From contig NZ_BOMH01000007.1 in assembly GCF_016862095.1 (NCBI RefSeq), positions 186,001 to 250,000 on the forward strand: a stretch of DNA of 64,000 bases, read 5' to 3'. Origin of the DNA: Actinoplanes cyaneus. GTDB taxonomy: Bacteria > Actinomycetota > Actinomycetes > Mycobacteriales > Micromonosporaceae. The position numbers and the translations under genes were made by a program. Positions within the stretch are counted from its first letter, which is position 1; each line of letters opens with the position of its first letter. The notes beneath the pieces are model-generated. The model was not told where the DNA came from. It worked only from the letters and a program-made list of their open reading frames with translations, and did no database searches. Shown here in pieces: positions 17,664 to 27,022 of the stretch.

Positions 17664-18607
17664 TCAAGACCAAGGACCTGAGAAAAGACTTCGCCGTACG
17701 GGTCAAGAGCGGCCGTTTCCGCAGGGAGAAACGCGTCGTCGAGGCGGTCGCCGGAGTCTCGCTGAGCATCGGGGCCGGCGAGATGGTCGGCTACATCGGG
17801 CCGAACGGCGCCGGGAAGTCCACCACCCTGAAGATGCTGACCGGCGTGCTCTCCCCGTCCGGCGGCGAGGTGGAGGTGTGCGGCCTGCGCCCGGTTCCGC
17901 AGCGCACGAAGCTGGCCCTGCGCATCGGCGTGGTGTTCGGGCAGCGCTCCCAACTCTGGTGGGACCTGCCGCTGCACGAGTCGTTCGCCCTGCTCCGCCA
18001 CATCTACCGGGTGCCGGCCGCGGAGCACCGGGAACGGCTGCGCCGCTGCCGTGAGCTGCTCGATCTCGACGACTTCCTGGACACCCCGGTCCGCCAGCTC
18101 TCCCTCGGTCAGCGGATGCGCGGGGAGCTCACGGCGGCGCTGCTGCACGGCCCGCGGGTCCTGTTCCTGGACGAGCCCACGATCGGCCTGGACGTGGTCA
18201 GCAAGCAGGCGGTCCGCTCGTTCCTGGCCGAGCTCGGCGCGACCGGCGACGTCACGCTCGTCCTGACCACGCACGACCTGGCCGACATCGAGCGCCTCTG
18301 CGAGCGCCTCGTCGTGATCGACCACGGCCGGGTGGTGCACGACGGGACGATCGAGGCGCTGCACGCCCGTTACGGTTCCCGCCGCAGCCTGGTGGCCGAC
18401 CTCTCGTCCCCGCTCCCGCCCGGTTTCGAGCTGCCCGGCGCCACGCTGATCGGCGTCGAGGCCGACCGGCACCGCGTCACGTTCGCGCTGGACGGCGTGA
18501 CCGCGGGCGCCGCGGTCGCCGACCTGGTGGCGGCCGTCCCCATCCGGGACCTGTCCGTGGTCGAGCCCGACATCGAGGACGTCGTAGCCCGCCTCTACGC
18601 CGGCTGA
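17660..18607 (+). CDS. ABC exporter ATP-binding protein
   Basis: A 315-residue ATPase that powers the two permeases before it. Seen: Walker A GPNGAGKST, Q-loop region with RSQLWWDLP, signature LSLGQRMRGE (in place of LSGGQ, typical of the DrrA/Nod-type exporter subfamily), Walker B VLFLDEPTIGLDV, and a switch His in TTHDLADIE. The last ~70 residues are a C-terminal extension also found in this subfamily. Translational coupling (ATGA) with the second permease. No substrate-binding protein is present, in keeping with an exporter. Confidence 0.92.
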   Translation: MIKTKDLRKDFAVRVKSGRFRREKRVVEAVAGVSLSIGAGEMVGYIGPNGAGKSTTLKMLTGVLSPSGGEVEVCGLRPVPQRTKLALRIGVVFGQRSQLWWDLPLHESFALLRHIYRVPAAEHRERLRRCRELLDLDDFLDTPVRQLSLGQRMRGELTAALLHGPRVLFLDEPTIGLDVVSKQAVRSFLAELGATGDVTLVLTTHDLADIERLCERLVVIDHGRVVHDGTIEALHARYGSRRSLVADLSSPLPPGFELPGATLIGVEADRHRVTFALDGVTAGAAVADLVAAVPIRDLSVVEPDIEDVVARLYAG

Positions 18608-18627
18608 CCCCCCGCCCACCGTCCCCA

Positions 18628-18750
18628 GCTGGCCCTCAGGGGTGCTTCTGGGCCGGGATGCACCCGCGAGCACCAGCCGGCTTGCCACGCCTGGTGCCGG
18701 CTGGCGCTGAGGGTTGTTTCCGGGCCGGGATACAACCCTGAGTGCCAGCC
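18628..18750. repeat. Two palindromes of the GGCTGGYGCT family
   Basis: The stronger one pairs GGCTGGCGCTGAGGGTTGT (18699-18717) with ACAACCCTGAGTGCCAGCC (18732-18750), almost perfectly. A weaker one pairs AGCTGGCCCTCAGGGGTGC (from 18628) with GCACCCGCGAGCACCAGCC (to 18678). They lie between the convergent ATPase and DUF3043 genes. Confidence 0.85.
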
Positions 18751-18841
18751 GGGCCTGCCACGTGCCGGCCGGGTCTGCGGTGCGCCGCGGCCCGTGGCGG
18801 GGCCTGCTCACGACGTACCGGAGCAGGGTCTTGAAAAGGGT

Positions 18842-18872
18842 GAAGCCCCGGCACGCAGGGCGCCGGGGCTTC
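18842..18872 (-). terminator. Terminator hairpin of the DUF3043 gene
   Basis: GAAGCCCCGGC (18842-18852) pairs perfectly with GCCGGGGCTTC (18862-18872) over a nine-base loop, 15 bp past the stop of the minus-strand gene. Confidence 0.75.
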
Positions 18873-18886
18873 GGGAAAGCTCTGGT

Positions 18887-19507
18887 TCAGATCTTCGCGC
18901 CGAGCTCGACCTTCGGCTTCGGGACGCGCATCCGGCGGAACGTCAGCGCCCGCATGATCCCGTAGAGGTAGAGCGACCCCATCCGCTGACCGGTCTCCGG
19001 GAAGCGGGCCTTCACGACCTTCTTGATCCGCTGCGAGATGAAGATGCTGTCCACCACCACGGCCAGCGCGAGCAGCGCCCACAGCACGTTGCTGGCGAGC
19101 TGGACGGCCTGGAGCCGGACCACCGACCCGACCATCACGATCACCGCGCCGGCGATGAAGAACGACCCGACGGTGCGCCGTGAGTCGACGATGTCGCGGA
19201 CCAGCGAGCGCTCCGGGCCGCGGTCGCGGGCCAGCAGGTAACGCTCGTCACCGTTGCGCATGCCCTCGGAGGCCTGCGCCCGCTCGGTGCGCTGCCTCTC
19301 GCGCATCAGCTTGGCCGCCTCTTTGCGGTCGGCCGGCACCGCCTCCACCCGGCGGCCCTGCGGGGCGCGCTTCGGTGTGACCACACCCAGCTCTTTCTTG
19401 CTGGGCGTGTAGTTCTTGCGGCGGTTGTCGGCCGACGTCTCCTCGGTTACCGAGGAGGTGGCGTCTTCGACGAGGTCGGCAGCCTTGCGGCGAAACAGCG
19501 GGGACAC
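18887..19507 (-). CDS. DUF3043-type membrane protein
   Basis: A 206-residue protein. A charged cytosolic N-terminal region (residues 1-110, with KNYTPSKKELGVVTPKRAPQ) is followed by two transmembrane helices (about 111-155: VGSFFIAGAVIVMVGSVVRL and NVLWALLALAVVVDSIFI) and a basic tail (FPETGQRMGSLYLYGIMRAL). This pattern is that of actinobacterial DUF3043 proteins, whose role is unknown. A single-gene unit with its own terminator. Confidence 0.85.
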   Translation of the reverse strand: MSPLFRRKAADLVEDATSSVTEETSADNRRKNYTPSKKELGVVTPKRAPQGRRVEAVPADRKEAAKLMRERQRTERAQASEGMRNGDERYLLARDRGPERSLVRDIVDSRRTVGSFFIAGAVIVMVGSVVRLQAVQLASNVLWALLALAVVVDSIFISQRIKKVVKARFPETGQRMGSLYLYGIMRALTFRRMRVPKPKVELGAKI

Positions 19508-19574
19508 GACACGAGCGTAGCCAAACGGCGCGGTGTGTCACACACCGCGCCGTTGATCGAGACGTAATCGCAGC

Positions 19575-20930
19575 TCAGGGACGCTCGACGTGAGCGCCCA
19601 GGGCGGCCAGCTTCTGCTCGAAGTCCTCGTAGCCCCGCTTGATCAGGTTCACGCCGTAGACCCGCGACGTGCCCTCGGCGGCCAGCGCCGCGATCAGGTG
19701 CGCGAAGCCGGCCCGCAGGTCGGGGATGACCAGGTCGGCCGCGTGCAGCTTGGACGGGCCGGCGATGACCGCGGAGTGCATGAAGTTGCGGCGGCCGAAC
19801 CGGCACGGGGTGCCGCCGAGGCAGTCCCGGTAGACCTGGATGGTCGCGCCCATCGAGTTGAGCGCCTCGGTGTAGCCGAGCCGCTGCTCGTACACCGTCT
19901 CGTGCACGATCGAGATGCCGCGCGCCTGGGTCAGGGCGACGACCAGGGGCTGCTGCCAGTCGGTCATGAAGCCCGGGTGCACGTCGGTCTCCAGCGCCAC
20001 GGCCTTGAGTTCGGTGCCGGGGTGCCAGAACTTGATGCCGCCCTCGGCGCCGGACACGCCCGGCCGCGCGACGCGGTCGTCAGTGATCTTCAGCTCGCCG
20101 CCGATGTTCCGGTAGACGTTCAGGAACGTCATCATGTCGGCCTGCCGGGCGCCGATCACCTCGATCTCGCCACGGGTGGCGAGCGCGGCGGCGGCCCAGC
20201 TGGCGGCCTCGATCCGGTCCGGGATCGGCTTGTGCTCGTAGCCGTACAGACGGGGCACGCCTTGGATCTCGATCATCCGGTCGGTGTGCACCGTGATGAT
20301 CGCGCCCATCTTCTGCAGGATGCAGATCAGGTCGATGATCTCCGGCTCGATCGCGGCGTTGCGCAGCTCGGTGACGCCCTCCGCGCGGACCGCGGTGAGC
20401 AGCACCTGCTCGGTGGCGCCGACGCTCGGGTAGGGCAGCTCCAGCTTGGCGCCGTGCAACCCGTTCGGGGCGCTCAGGTGCATGCCCTCGGGCGTCTTGT
20501 CGACGACCGCGCCGAACTCGCGCAGCGCCTTGATGTGGAAGTCGATCGGCCGCGGGCCGATGTGGCAGCCACCGAGGTCCGGGATGAACGCGTGGCCGAG
20601 CCGGTGCAGCAGCGGGCCGCAGAGCAGGATCGGGATCCGGCTGGAGCCGGCGTGCACGTTGATCTCGTCGGTGCTGGCGCTCTCCACGTTCGTGGGGTCC
20701 ATGACCAGCTCGCCGTCCTCGGCGCCGTCACTGACCTTGACGCCGTGCAGTTCGAGCAGGCCGCGGACGACCTCGACGTCGCGGATGCGCGGGACGTCGA
20801 ACAACCGGCTCGGCGTTTCGCCGAGCAGGGCGGCGACCATCGCCTTGGAGACGAGGTTCTTGGCGCCACGGACCCGGATCTGTCCTTGCAACGGCGTGCC
20901 GCCGTGCACGATCAGGACATCGTCGGTCAA
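19575..20930 (-). CDS. murA: UDP-N-acetylglucosamine 1-carboxyvinyltransferase (MurA type)
   Basis: A 451-residue enzyme of the EPSP-synthase fold that transfers enolpyruvate from PEP to UDP-GlcNAc, the first committed step of peptidoglycan synthesis. Seen: substrate-binding K24/N25 in RGAKNLVSK, the PEP-binding catalytic Cys 122 in LGGCHIGPRPIDFH, and the paired domain repeats with PYPSVGATEQVLLTAV. The Cys implies fosfomycin sensitivity in principle. The start is TTG at 20930, chosen because GGAGG lies exactly five bases upstream; upstream in-frame codons are not conserved. Actinobacteria often have more than one MurA-like gene, so whether this is the main one is not known. Confidence 0.92.
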   Translation of the reverse strand: MTDDVLIVHGGTPLQGQIRVRGAKNLVSKAMVAALLGETPSRLFDVPRIRDVEVVRGLLELHGVKVSDGAEDGELVMDPTNVESASTDEINVHAGSSRIPILLCGPLLHRLGHAFIPDLGGCHIGPRPIDFHIKALREFGAVVDKTPEGMHLSAPNGLHGAKLELPYPSVGATEQVLLTAVRAEGVTELRNAAIEPEIIDLICILQKMGAIITVHTDRMIEIQGVPRLYGYEHKPIPDRIEAASWAAAALATRGEIEVIGARQADMMTFLNVYRNIGGELKITDDRVARPGVSGAEGGIKFWHPGTELKAVALETDVHPGFMTDWQQPLVVALTQARGISIVHETVYEQRLGYTEALNSMGATIQVYRDCLGGTPCRFGRRNFMHSAVIAGPSKLHAADLVIPDLRAGFAHLIAALAAEGTSRVYGVNLIKRGYEDFEQKLAALGAHVERP

Positions 20931-21067
20931 CGTAACCTCCAGCCGGCGGGCGCTCAGCGCCCGGTGATCGAGGGGCAGGAACTCGGGCGGGGGTACCCGT
21001 TTCTGCAACCGGGGAAGCATAGCGCTGAGTGACAAGTTCGCCAGTCCTGGCGTGGCGGAGAAACGAA

Positions 21068-21110
21068 GTAGCCGGGCAATTACCCAACGGTACGGGTATT
21101 GCCCGGCTAC
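21068..21110 (-). terminator. Terminator hairpin downstream of nadA
   Basis: GTAGCCGGGCAATTACCC (21068-21085) pairs with GGGTATTGCCCGGCTAC (21094-21110), with one bulged base. It starts 7 bp past the nadA stop. Confidence 0.75.
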
Positions 21111-21116
21111 GGAGCG

Positions 21117-22295
21117 TTACGGCAAGGCGAGCATCTGATCAAGCGCGACACGGGCCTCGTGCGCGGTCTTCTCGTCGACCTTGATCACGTTCGGCACGCG
21201 ACCGGCGACCAGTTCCTCCAAGGTCCACACCAGATGGGGGAGGTCGATCCGGTTCATCGTCGAGCAGTAGCAGACCGTCCGGTCGAGGAACATGATCTGC
21301 TTGTCCGGGTGGGCCAGGGCCATCCGGCGCACCAGGTTCAGCTCGGTGCCGACCGCCCAGGCCGAGCCGGCGGGCGCGGCGTCGAGCGCCTTGATGATGT
21401 ACTCCGTCGAGCCGACGTAGTCCGCCGCGCGCACCACGTCGTGCCGGCACTCCGGGTGGACCAGCACGTTCACGCCCGGCACCCGCTCACGGACCTCACG
21501 GACGCTGTCGATGGTGAACCGGCCGTGCACCGAGCAGTGCCCGCGCCACAGGATCATCCGCGCGTTCCGCAGCTGCTCGCCGGTGAGGCCGCCGTTCGGC
21601 TTGTGCGGGTCGTAGAGCACGCAGTCGTCCAGGTCGAAGCCCATCTCCAGCACCGCGGTGTTGCGGCCCAGGTGCTGGTCGGGCAGGAAGAAGACCTTGG
21701 AGCCCTGCTCGAACGACCAGGTCAGCGCGCGGTTGGCGTTCGACGAGGTGCAGACCACGCCCTTGTTGCGGCCGACGAAACCCTTGATGTCGGCCGACGA
21801 GTTCATGTAGGTCACCGGCACGATGTCGTTCGCGATGCCCAGGTCCTGGAAGTGCTCCCAGGCGGTCTCCACCTGGCCCAGCACGGCCATGTCCGCCATC
21901 GAGCAGCCGGCCGCCAGGTCGGGCAGGATCACCTGCTGCTCGGGCTTGGTCAGGATGTCCGCGCTCTCGGCCATGAAGTGCACGCCGCAGAAGACGATGA
22001 ACTCCGCCTCCGGGCGGGCCGCGGCCTGCTGGGCCAGCTTGAACGAGTCACCGGTGACATCGGCGAACTGGATCACCTCGTCACGCTGGTAGTGATGCCC
22101 CAGCACGAACACCCGGTCGCCGAGCGCGGCCTTGGCCGCCGTCGCGCGGGCGACCAGATCGGGGTCGCTGGGGGCCGGCAGATCGCCGGGGCAGTCCACG
22201 CCCCGCTCGCTCGCCGGGTCGGTGCCCTTGCCGAGAAGCAGCAGGGCAACGGGGGTGTTTCCGGGTTCGGTCCAGGTCGACGTCACGAGATTCAT
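21117..22295 (-). CDS. nadA: Quinolinate synthase (NadA)
   Basis: A 392-residue [4Fe-4S] enzyme that condenses iminoaspartate with dihydroxyacetone phosphate to quinolinate for NAD synthesis. Seen: LGHHYQRDEVIQFAD (65-79), cluster ligand candidates C103 (FCGVHFMAE), C254 (RGHCSVHG) and C342/C344 (TVCYCSTMN), and HPECRHDV. An extra ~45 residues precede the core, which could mean a later start, but ATG at 22295 is the only plausible one with adequate spacing. nadB and nadC are not in this window. It is divergent from the glycerate kinase gene with only 48 bp between the start codons. Confidence 0.93.
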   Translation of the reverse strand: MNLVTSTWTEPGNTPVALLLLGKGTDPASERGVDCPGDLPAPSDPDLVARATAAKAALGDRVFVLGHHYQRDEVIQFADVTGDSFKLAQQAAARPEAEFIVFCGVHFMAESADILTKPEQQVILPDLAAGCSMADMAVLGQVETAWEHFQDLGIANDIVPVTYMNSSADIKGFVGRNKGVVCTSSNANRALTWSFEQGSKVFFLPDQHLGRNTAVLEMGFDLDDCVLYDPHKPNGGLTGEQLRNARMILWRGHCSVHGRFTIDSVREVRERVPGVNVLVHPECRHDVVRAADYVGSTEYIIKALDAAPAGSAWAVGTELNLVRRMALAHPDKQIMFLDRTVCYCSTMNRIDLPHLVWTLEELVAGRVPNVIKVDEKTAHEARVALDQMLALP

Positions 22296-22343
22296 CGTTG
22301 CACAGGGGCTGAGAAGGCTGCTGTGTGCTGCCACACTCCTGGA

Positions 22344-23450
22344 GTGCGCGTACTGATCTGTCCGGACAAGTTCGCCGGTACCCTGTCTGCCCCCGAAGTC
22401 GCCCGAGCCGTCGCCGATGGGTGGTCCGTCCCTGCCGACGAGCTGGTGCTGCGCCCGCTCGCGGACGGCGGCCCCGGCTTCGTCGAGGTGCTCGCCACCG
22501 CGCTGCCGGGCAGCCGGATCCCGGTGCGGACCGTCGACCCGCTCGGTCGGCCGGCGCTCGGGGAGATCCTGCACGCCGGCGGGGTCGCCTACGTCGAGAG
22601 CGCTCAGGCCTGCGGCCTGCACCTGCTGACGACCGAGGAGCGCAACCCCAACACGACCACCTCGTACGGCCTGGGCCTGCTCCTGGCCGCGGCGGTCGAG
22701 ACCGGGGCCTCGCAGGTGGTGGTCGGCCTGGGCGGCTCGGCCGTGAACGACGCGGGCGCCGGCATGCTCGCCGCGCTGGGTGCCGCCCCCGTCGACGCGG
22801 CGGGGTACGCGCTTCCCTACGGCGGCGCCCCGCTGATCACCGCGGCGGCGCTCGGCGGCGTCCCGCAACTGCGTCAGGTCACCCTGGTCGCGGCCACCGA
22901 CGTGGACAACCCGCTGACCGGCCTGCACGGCGCCAGCAACGTCTTCGGCCCGCAGAAGGGCGCGACCCGCGACGACGTGCTCCGGCTGGACGCCGCGCTG
23001 GAGCACTTCTCCGGCGTACTGGAGAAGGCTTTCGGTGTCGAAGATCTCGCGGCGCGGCCCGGTGCGGGCGCGGCCGGCGGTCTCGGGGCCGCCCTGATCG
23101 CGCTCGGAGCGCAGGTGGCCTCGGGGATCGGCCTGGTCGGCAACCTGATCGGGCTGGACCGCGAGCTGGACGCGGCGGATCTGGTGATCACCGGCGAGGG
23201 CAGTTTCGACCACCAGTCGCTGCGCGGGAAGGTGGTGGCCGGGATCGCCGCCGGCGCGCGCGACCGTGGCCTGCCGTGCGTGGTGCTGGCCGGGCGCAAC
23301 GAGACCGGGCACCGGGAGGCGTCGGCGGCCGGGGTGACCGAGACGCACACGCTCGTGGAGCATTTCGGCTCGGTCGATCAGGCGATGGCCGAACCCGCAC
23401 GCGGCCTGCGGGAACTCTCCGAGCGGATCGCGCGCCAGTGGTCGAGGTGA
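22344..23450 (+). CDS. glxK: Glycerate kinase (GarK/GlxK family)
   Basis: A 368-residue kinase of the type-1 glycerate kinase family, which phosphorylates glycerate. Seen: N-terminal CPDKFAGTLSAPEVA, glycine-rich GLGGSAVNDAGAGML, ATDVDNPL, FGPQKGA, and ITGEGSFDHQSLRGKV. All are hallmark stretches. GTG at 22344 begins the first conserved strand. In mycobacteria I recall the same gene next to erpA, as here. Whether glycerate comes from serine or glyoxylate metabolism is not visible. Confidence 0.93.
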   Translation: MRVLICPDKFAGTLSAPEVARAVADGWSVPADELVLRPLADGGPGFVEVLATALPGSRIPVRTVDPLGRPALGEILHAGGVAYVESAQACGLHLLTTEERNPNTTTSYGLGLLLAAAVETGASQVVVGLGGSAVNDAGAGMLAALGAAPVDAAGYALPYGGAPLITAAALGGVPQLRQVTLVAATDVDNPLTGLHGASNVFGPQKGATRDDVLRLDAALEHFSGVLEKAFGVEDLAARPGAGAAGGLGAALIALGAQVASGIGLVGNLIGLDRELDAADLVITGEGSFDHQSLRGKVVAGIAAGARDRGLPCVVLAGRNETGHREASAAGVTETHTLVEHFGSVDQAMAEPARGLRELSERIARQWSR

Positions 23451-23539
23451 TCTGTGACCCGCCGAGATTGGGAATCTCCCGGAATGGGGTTAGCGTTGCC
23501 TGGTACGGCACATGACCGCACCTGGCAGGGAGATACCTA

Positions 23540-23908
23540 GTGACCACTGAAGCGCACACCGAGTCGACCGAGGCGACCGCCCCGACCGGCGTCATCTTGA
23601 CCGACGTCGCGGCTGTGAAGGTCAAGGCCCTGATCGAGCAGGAAGGGCGCGACGACCTGCGCCTGCGTATTGCCGTACAGCCCGGTGGCTGCTCCGGCCT
23701 GCGCTACCAGCTCTTCTTCGACGAGCGTTCGCTCGACGGCGACGTCGTGAGCGACTTCGACGGGGTCGAGGTCGTGGTGGACCGGATGTCCTCGCCGTAC
23801 CTGGCGGGCGCCACCATCGACTTCGCGGACCGGATCGACGCGCAGGGCTTCACGATCGACAACCCGAACGCGCAGAACTCCTGCGCCTGTGGTGACTCGT
23901 TCCACTGA
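23540..23908 (+). CDS. erpA: Iron-sulfur cluster insertion protein (A-type, ErpA/HesB)
   Basis: A 122-residue A-type carrier that delivers [4Fe-4S] clusters to target enzymes. Seen: the three conserved cysteines C51 (PGGCSGLRY), C115 and C117 (SCACGDSF). The first 17 residues are a Thr/Glu-rich extension. GTG at 23540 follows AGGGAGATACCTA. Possible clients in this window include NadA. Ends with a strong terminator. Confidence 0.95.
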   Translation: MTTEAHTESTEATAPTGVILTDVAAVKVKALIEQEGRDDLRLRIAVQPGGCSGLRYQLFFDERSLDGDVVSDFDGVEVVVDRMSSPYLAGATIDFADRIDAQGFTIDNPNAQNSCACGDSFH

Positions 23909-23924
23909 TCCAGCATTTCTCGGT

Positions 23925-23956
23925 AACAGGCCGTCCCGTTCACGGGGCGGCCTGTT
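23925..23956 (+). terminator. Terminator hairpin after erpA
   Basis: AACAGGCCGTCCCG (23925-23938), loop TTCA, CGGGGCGGCCTGTT (23943-23956): 14-bp stem with one G-U-type pair, 17 bp past the erpA stop. Confidence 0.8.
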
Positions 23957-23972
23957 CCATGTAACCGCCCGG

Positions 23973-24998
<1,026 letters not shown>

Positions 24999-25015
24999 GG
25001 GTAGAAACTCCAACC

Positions 25016-25516
25016 ATGGTTCTAGCCGTTTTTGCCGGCCTGCCCGGGGTCGGCAAGAGCACGCTGGCCGGCGCTGTCGCGACCGAGCTGCCGGCCGCCG
25101 TGCTCGCCGTCGACATCGTCGACTTCACCCTCCAGCGGTACGGCGTGCAGGAGTCCCGGCCGGGCCACGCGGCGTACGGGGTGGTCGCCGCCCTCGCCGA
25201 GGAGCAGCTCAGGATCGGCCACCACGTGATCATCGACGCGGTGAACCCGGTCAAGGCGGCCCGCGAGCTGTGGGTCGATCTCGCCGAGCGGATGGCGGTG
25301 CCGTTGCGCGTGGTCGAGGTCGTCTGCGGCGACGACACCGAGCACCGGCGCCGGGTCGAGGCCCGCTACGAGACCCGGGACCACGACGGGGTCCCGGACT
25401 GGGTGCGCGTGCTGGAGCGCCAGTCGGAGTACGAGCCGTATCTGGGGCCGCGCCTGGTCGTCGACACGTACCTGGCCAAGGATCCGATCCCCCAGGTGGT
25501 CAGCTACCTCAGCTGA
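25016..25516 (+). CDS. P-loop small-molecule kinase-like ATPase
   Basis: A 166-residue AAA_33/zeta-toxin-like P-loop protein. Seen: Walker A GLPGVGKST (8-16), AVDIVDF as the probable substrate-side Asp, IIDAVNPVKAARELW as Walker B-like strand, and a lid-type arginine cluster (RRRVEARYETRDHDG). These features fit kinases acting on small molecules or nucleosides; the substrate is unknown. It starts 17 bp after adoK, so probably same operon. Its end overlaps the convergent TusA-like gene by 8 bp. Confidence 0.8.
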   Translation: MVLAVFAGLPGVGKSTLAGAVATELPAAVLAVDIVDFTLQRYGVQESRPGHAAYGVVAALAEEQLRIGHHVIIDAVNPVKAARELWVDLAERMAVPLRVVEVVCGDDTEHRRRVEARYETRDHDGVPDWVRVLERQSEYEPYLGPRLVVDTYLAKDPIPQVVSYLS

Positions 25517-25718
25517 CCCGGCGCACGTCGAACGTGTGGCCGTGGCCGGCGACGAACTCCTGCCCCTTCATCCGGCACCAGGCGGGAATGTCGTTGGCCG
25601 CGGCCGGATCGTCAGCGAGCACCCGCACGACCCCGCCGATCGCCACCCCCGGCATCGCCCGGGCCAGCTTGATGATCGGAAGCGGACACTTCTGCCCGAG
25701 GCAGTCCAGCGTGATCAG
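25509..25718 (-). CDS. TusA-like sulfur-carrier protein, probable CTG start
   Basis: A 69-residue TusA/SirA/YedF-type protein that accepts persulfide sulfur. Seen: DCLGQKCPLPIIKLARA with the sulfur-carrying Cys 11 in the CPxP motif, and a C-terminal WCRMKGQEFV segment usual for the family. No ATG, GTG or TTG lies in frame before the conserved start. The best candidate is CTG at 25716-25718, with AAGGAGG eight bases upstream and a CTGA overlap with the stop of the cysteine desulfurase gene. This pairing suggests that the desulfurase loads this carrier. Recipient pathway (tRNA thiolation, molybdenum cofactor or other) is not visible. Confidence 0.85.
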   Translation of the reverse strand: MITLDCLGQKCPLPIIKLARAMPGVAIGGVVRVLADDPAAANDIPAWCRMKGQEFVAGHGHTFDVRRVS

Positions 25719-26851
25719 AGCCCGGCCTCCTTCCGGATCTCCGCGACCAGGGCGGGCAGCACCGCCAGGAAGCGCTCCACCTCCGCCTCGGTGACCCCGG
25801 AGTGCAGCGAGACCCGCACGTTGCCGTGGCTGAGCACGCCCATCGCCTCCAGCACGTGACTCGGCCGCAGCGTCGACGACGTGCACGACGAGCCGGACGA
25901 GACCGCGAACCCGTGCCGGTCCAGCGCGTGCAGCAGCGCCTCACCGTCCACGTAGAGGCAGCTGAAGGTCACCAGGTGGGGGAGCCGGCCGACCGGGTCC
26001 CCGACGATCTCGACGTCCTCCACGGTGGCCGCGACCCGCTCGCGGATGCGGTCGACGAGCGCGCTCAGGCGTACCGCCTCGGCCTGCGCCCCGGCGGTCA
26101 CCGCCCGCAGGCTCGCCGCCGCCGCCACGATCGCCGGCAGGTCGGCCGCGCCCTGCGCGCCGGGGCGATAAAGATCATCCTGCGGGGACGGTGAGATCCA
26201 TCGCACCCCTTTGCGCACCACCAGCACGCCCACGCCGGGCGGCCCGCCCCACTTGTGCGCGCTCGCGCTCAGCAACGACCAGCCGGGCGGCACCGGGACC
26301 CGGCCGACCGACTGGGCGGCGTCGACGAACAGCGGCACCCCGGATTCCGCGCAGTATTCCGCGGCGGCGGCCACCGGCTGGATCGTGCCGACCTCGTGAC
26401 TGGCGCTGATCAGGCTCGCCAGCGCGACCCCGGGACCGGCGACCGCGGTGGACCAGGCGTCCAGGTCGAGGCGGCCCAGCCGGTCCACACCCACCTCACG
26501 GGCCTCAGCCGTCCCGGCGGCGTGCAGCACTGTGGAGTGCTCGATCGCCGAATGGACCAGGACACGGCCCGCGCGCTTGCGCCCGGCCAGGCCGCCGAGC
26601 ACCGCTGCCTGCGCCGCGGCGGTGCCGGAGGGCCAGAAGGAGAGCTCGTCCGTCCGGACCCCCAGGATCTCGGCGACCACCGCGGAGGCTGCCTCGCGCA
26701 GCTGCTGGGCCCGCCGGCCGGCCGCGTAGAGGCGGGACGGGTCGGCCCAGCCGTCGGCGAGCGCCGCGAGCAGGGCCTCCCGGGCCACCGGATGCAGCGG
26801 CGCGGCGCTGGCCGCGTCCATGTAGACCGCCGGATCGCCTGTGTAATCCAC
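25715..26851 (-). CDS. Cysteine desulfurase (class V aminotransferase, NifS/IscS-like)
   Basis: A 378-residue PLP enzyme that takes sulfur from cysteine. Seen: PLP lysine K200 in SASAHKWGGP, H105 of SAIEHSTVL, SHEVGTIQPV, DAAQSVGRVP, and the persulfide-forming Cys 323 in SSGSSCTSS. Length is typical. It is not clustered with sufBCD, and the next gene, overlapping by four bases, is TusA-like, so a role in a sulfur relay rather than Fe-S assembly is likely. Start is GTG at 26851; a later ATG (MDAASAAPLH, residue 11) would cut into conserved sequence. Divergent from ctaC. Confidence 0.92.
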   Translation of the reverse strand: MDYTGDPAVYMDAASAAPLHPVAREALLAALADGWADPSRLYAAGRRAQQLREAASAVVAEILGVRTDELSFWPSGTAAAQAAVLGGLAGRKRAGRVLVHSAIEHSTVLHAAGTAEAREVGVDRLGRLDLDAWSTAVAGPGVALASLISASHEVGTIQPVAAAAEYCAESGVPLFVDAAQSVGRVPVPPGWSLLSASAHKWGGPPGVGVLVVRKGVRWISPSPQDDLYRPGAQGAADLPAIVAAAASLRAVTAGAQAEAVRLSALVDRIRERVAATVEDVEIVGDPVGRLPHLVTFSCLYVDGEALLHALDRHGFAVSSGSSCTSSTLRPSHVLEAMGVLSHGNVRVSLHSGVTEAEVERFLAVLPALVAEIRKEAGL

Positions 26852-27022
26852 ACAGGGAACGGTATCGTCCGGTTGACCGGTGTTTCTTCGAGGACCTTGG
26901 CGTGAGCCCCCCGGTGGCGGGTAGCCCGCTCCTGGTCGAGTAGTGTGCGACCGTCGGTGAGCCTTGCCGCCAGGTGTCCGGTTTCGGCAGGGCGGGCGGC
27001 GCTGCTAAGGAGGCAGAAGCAG

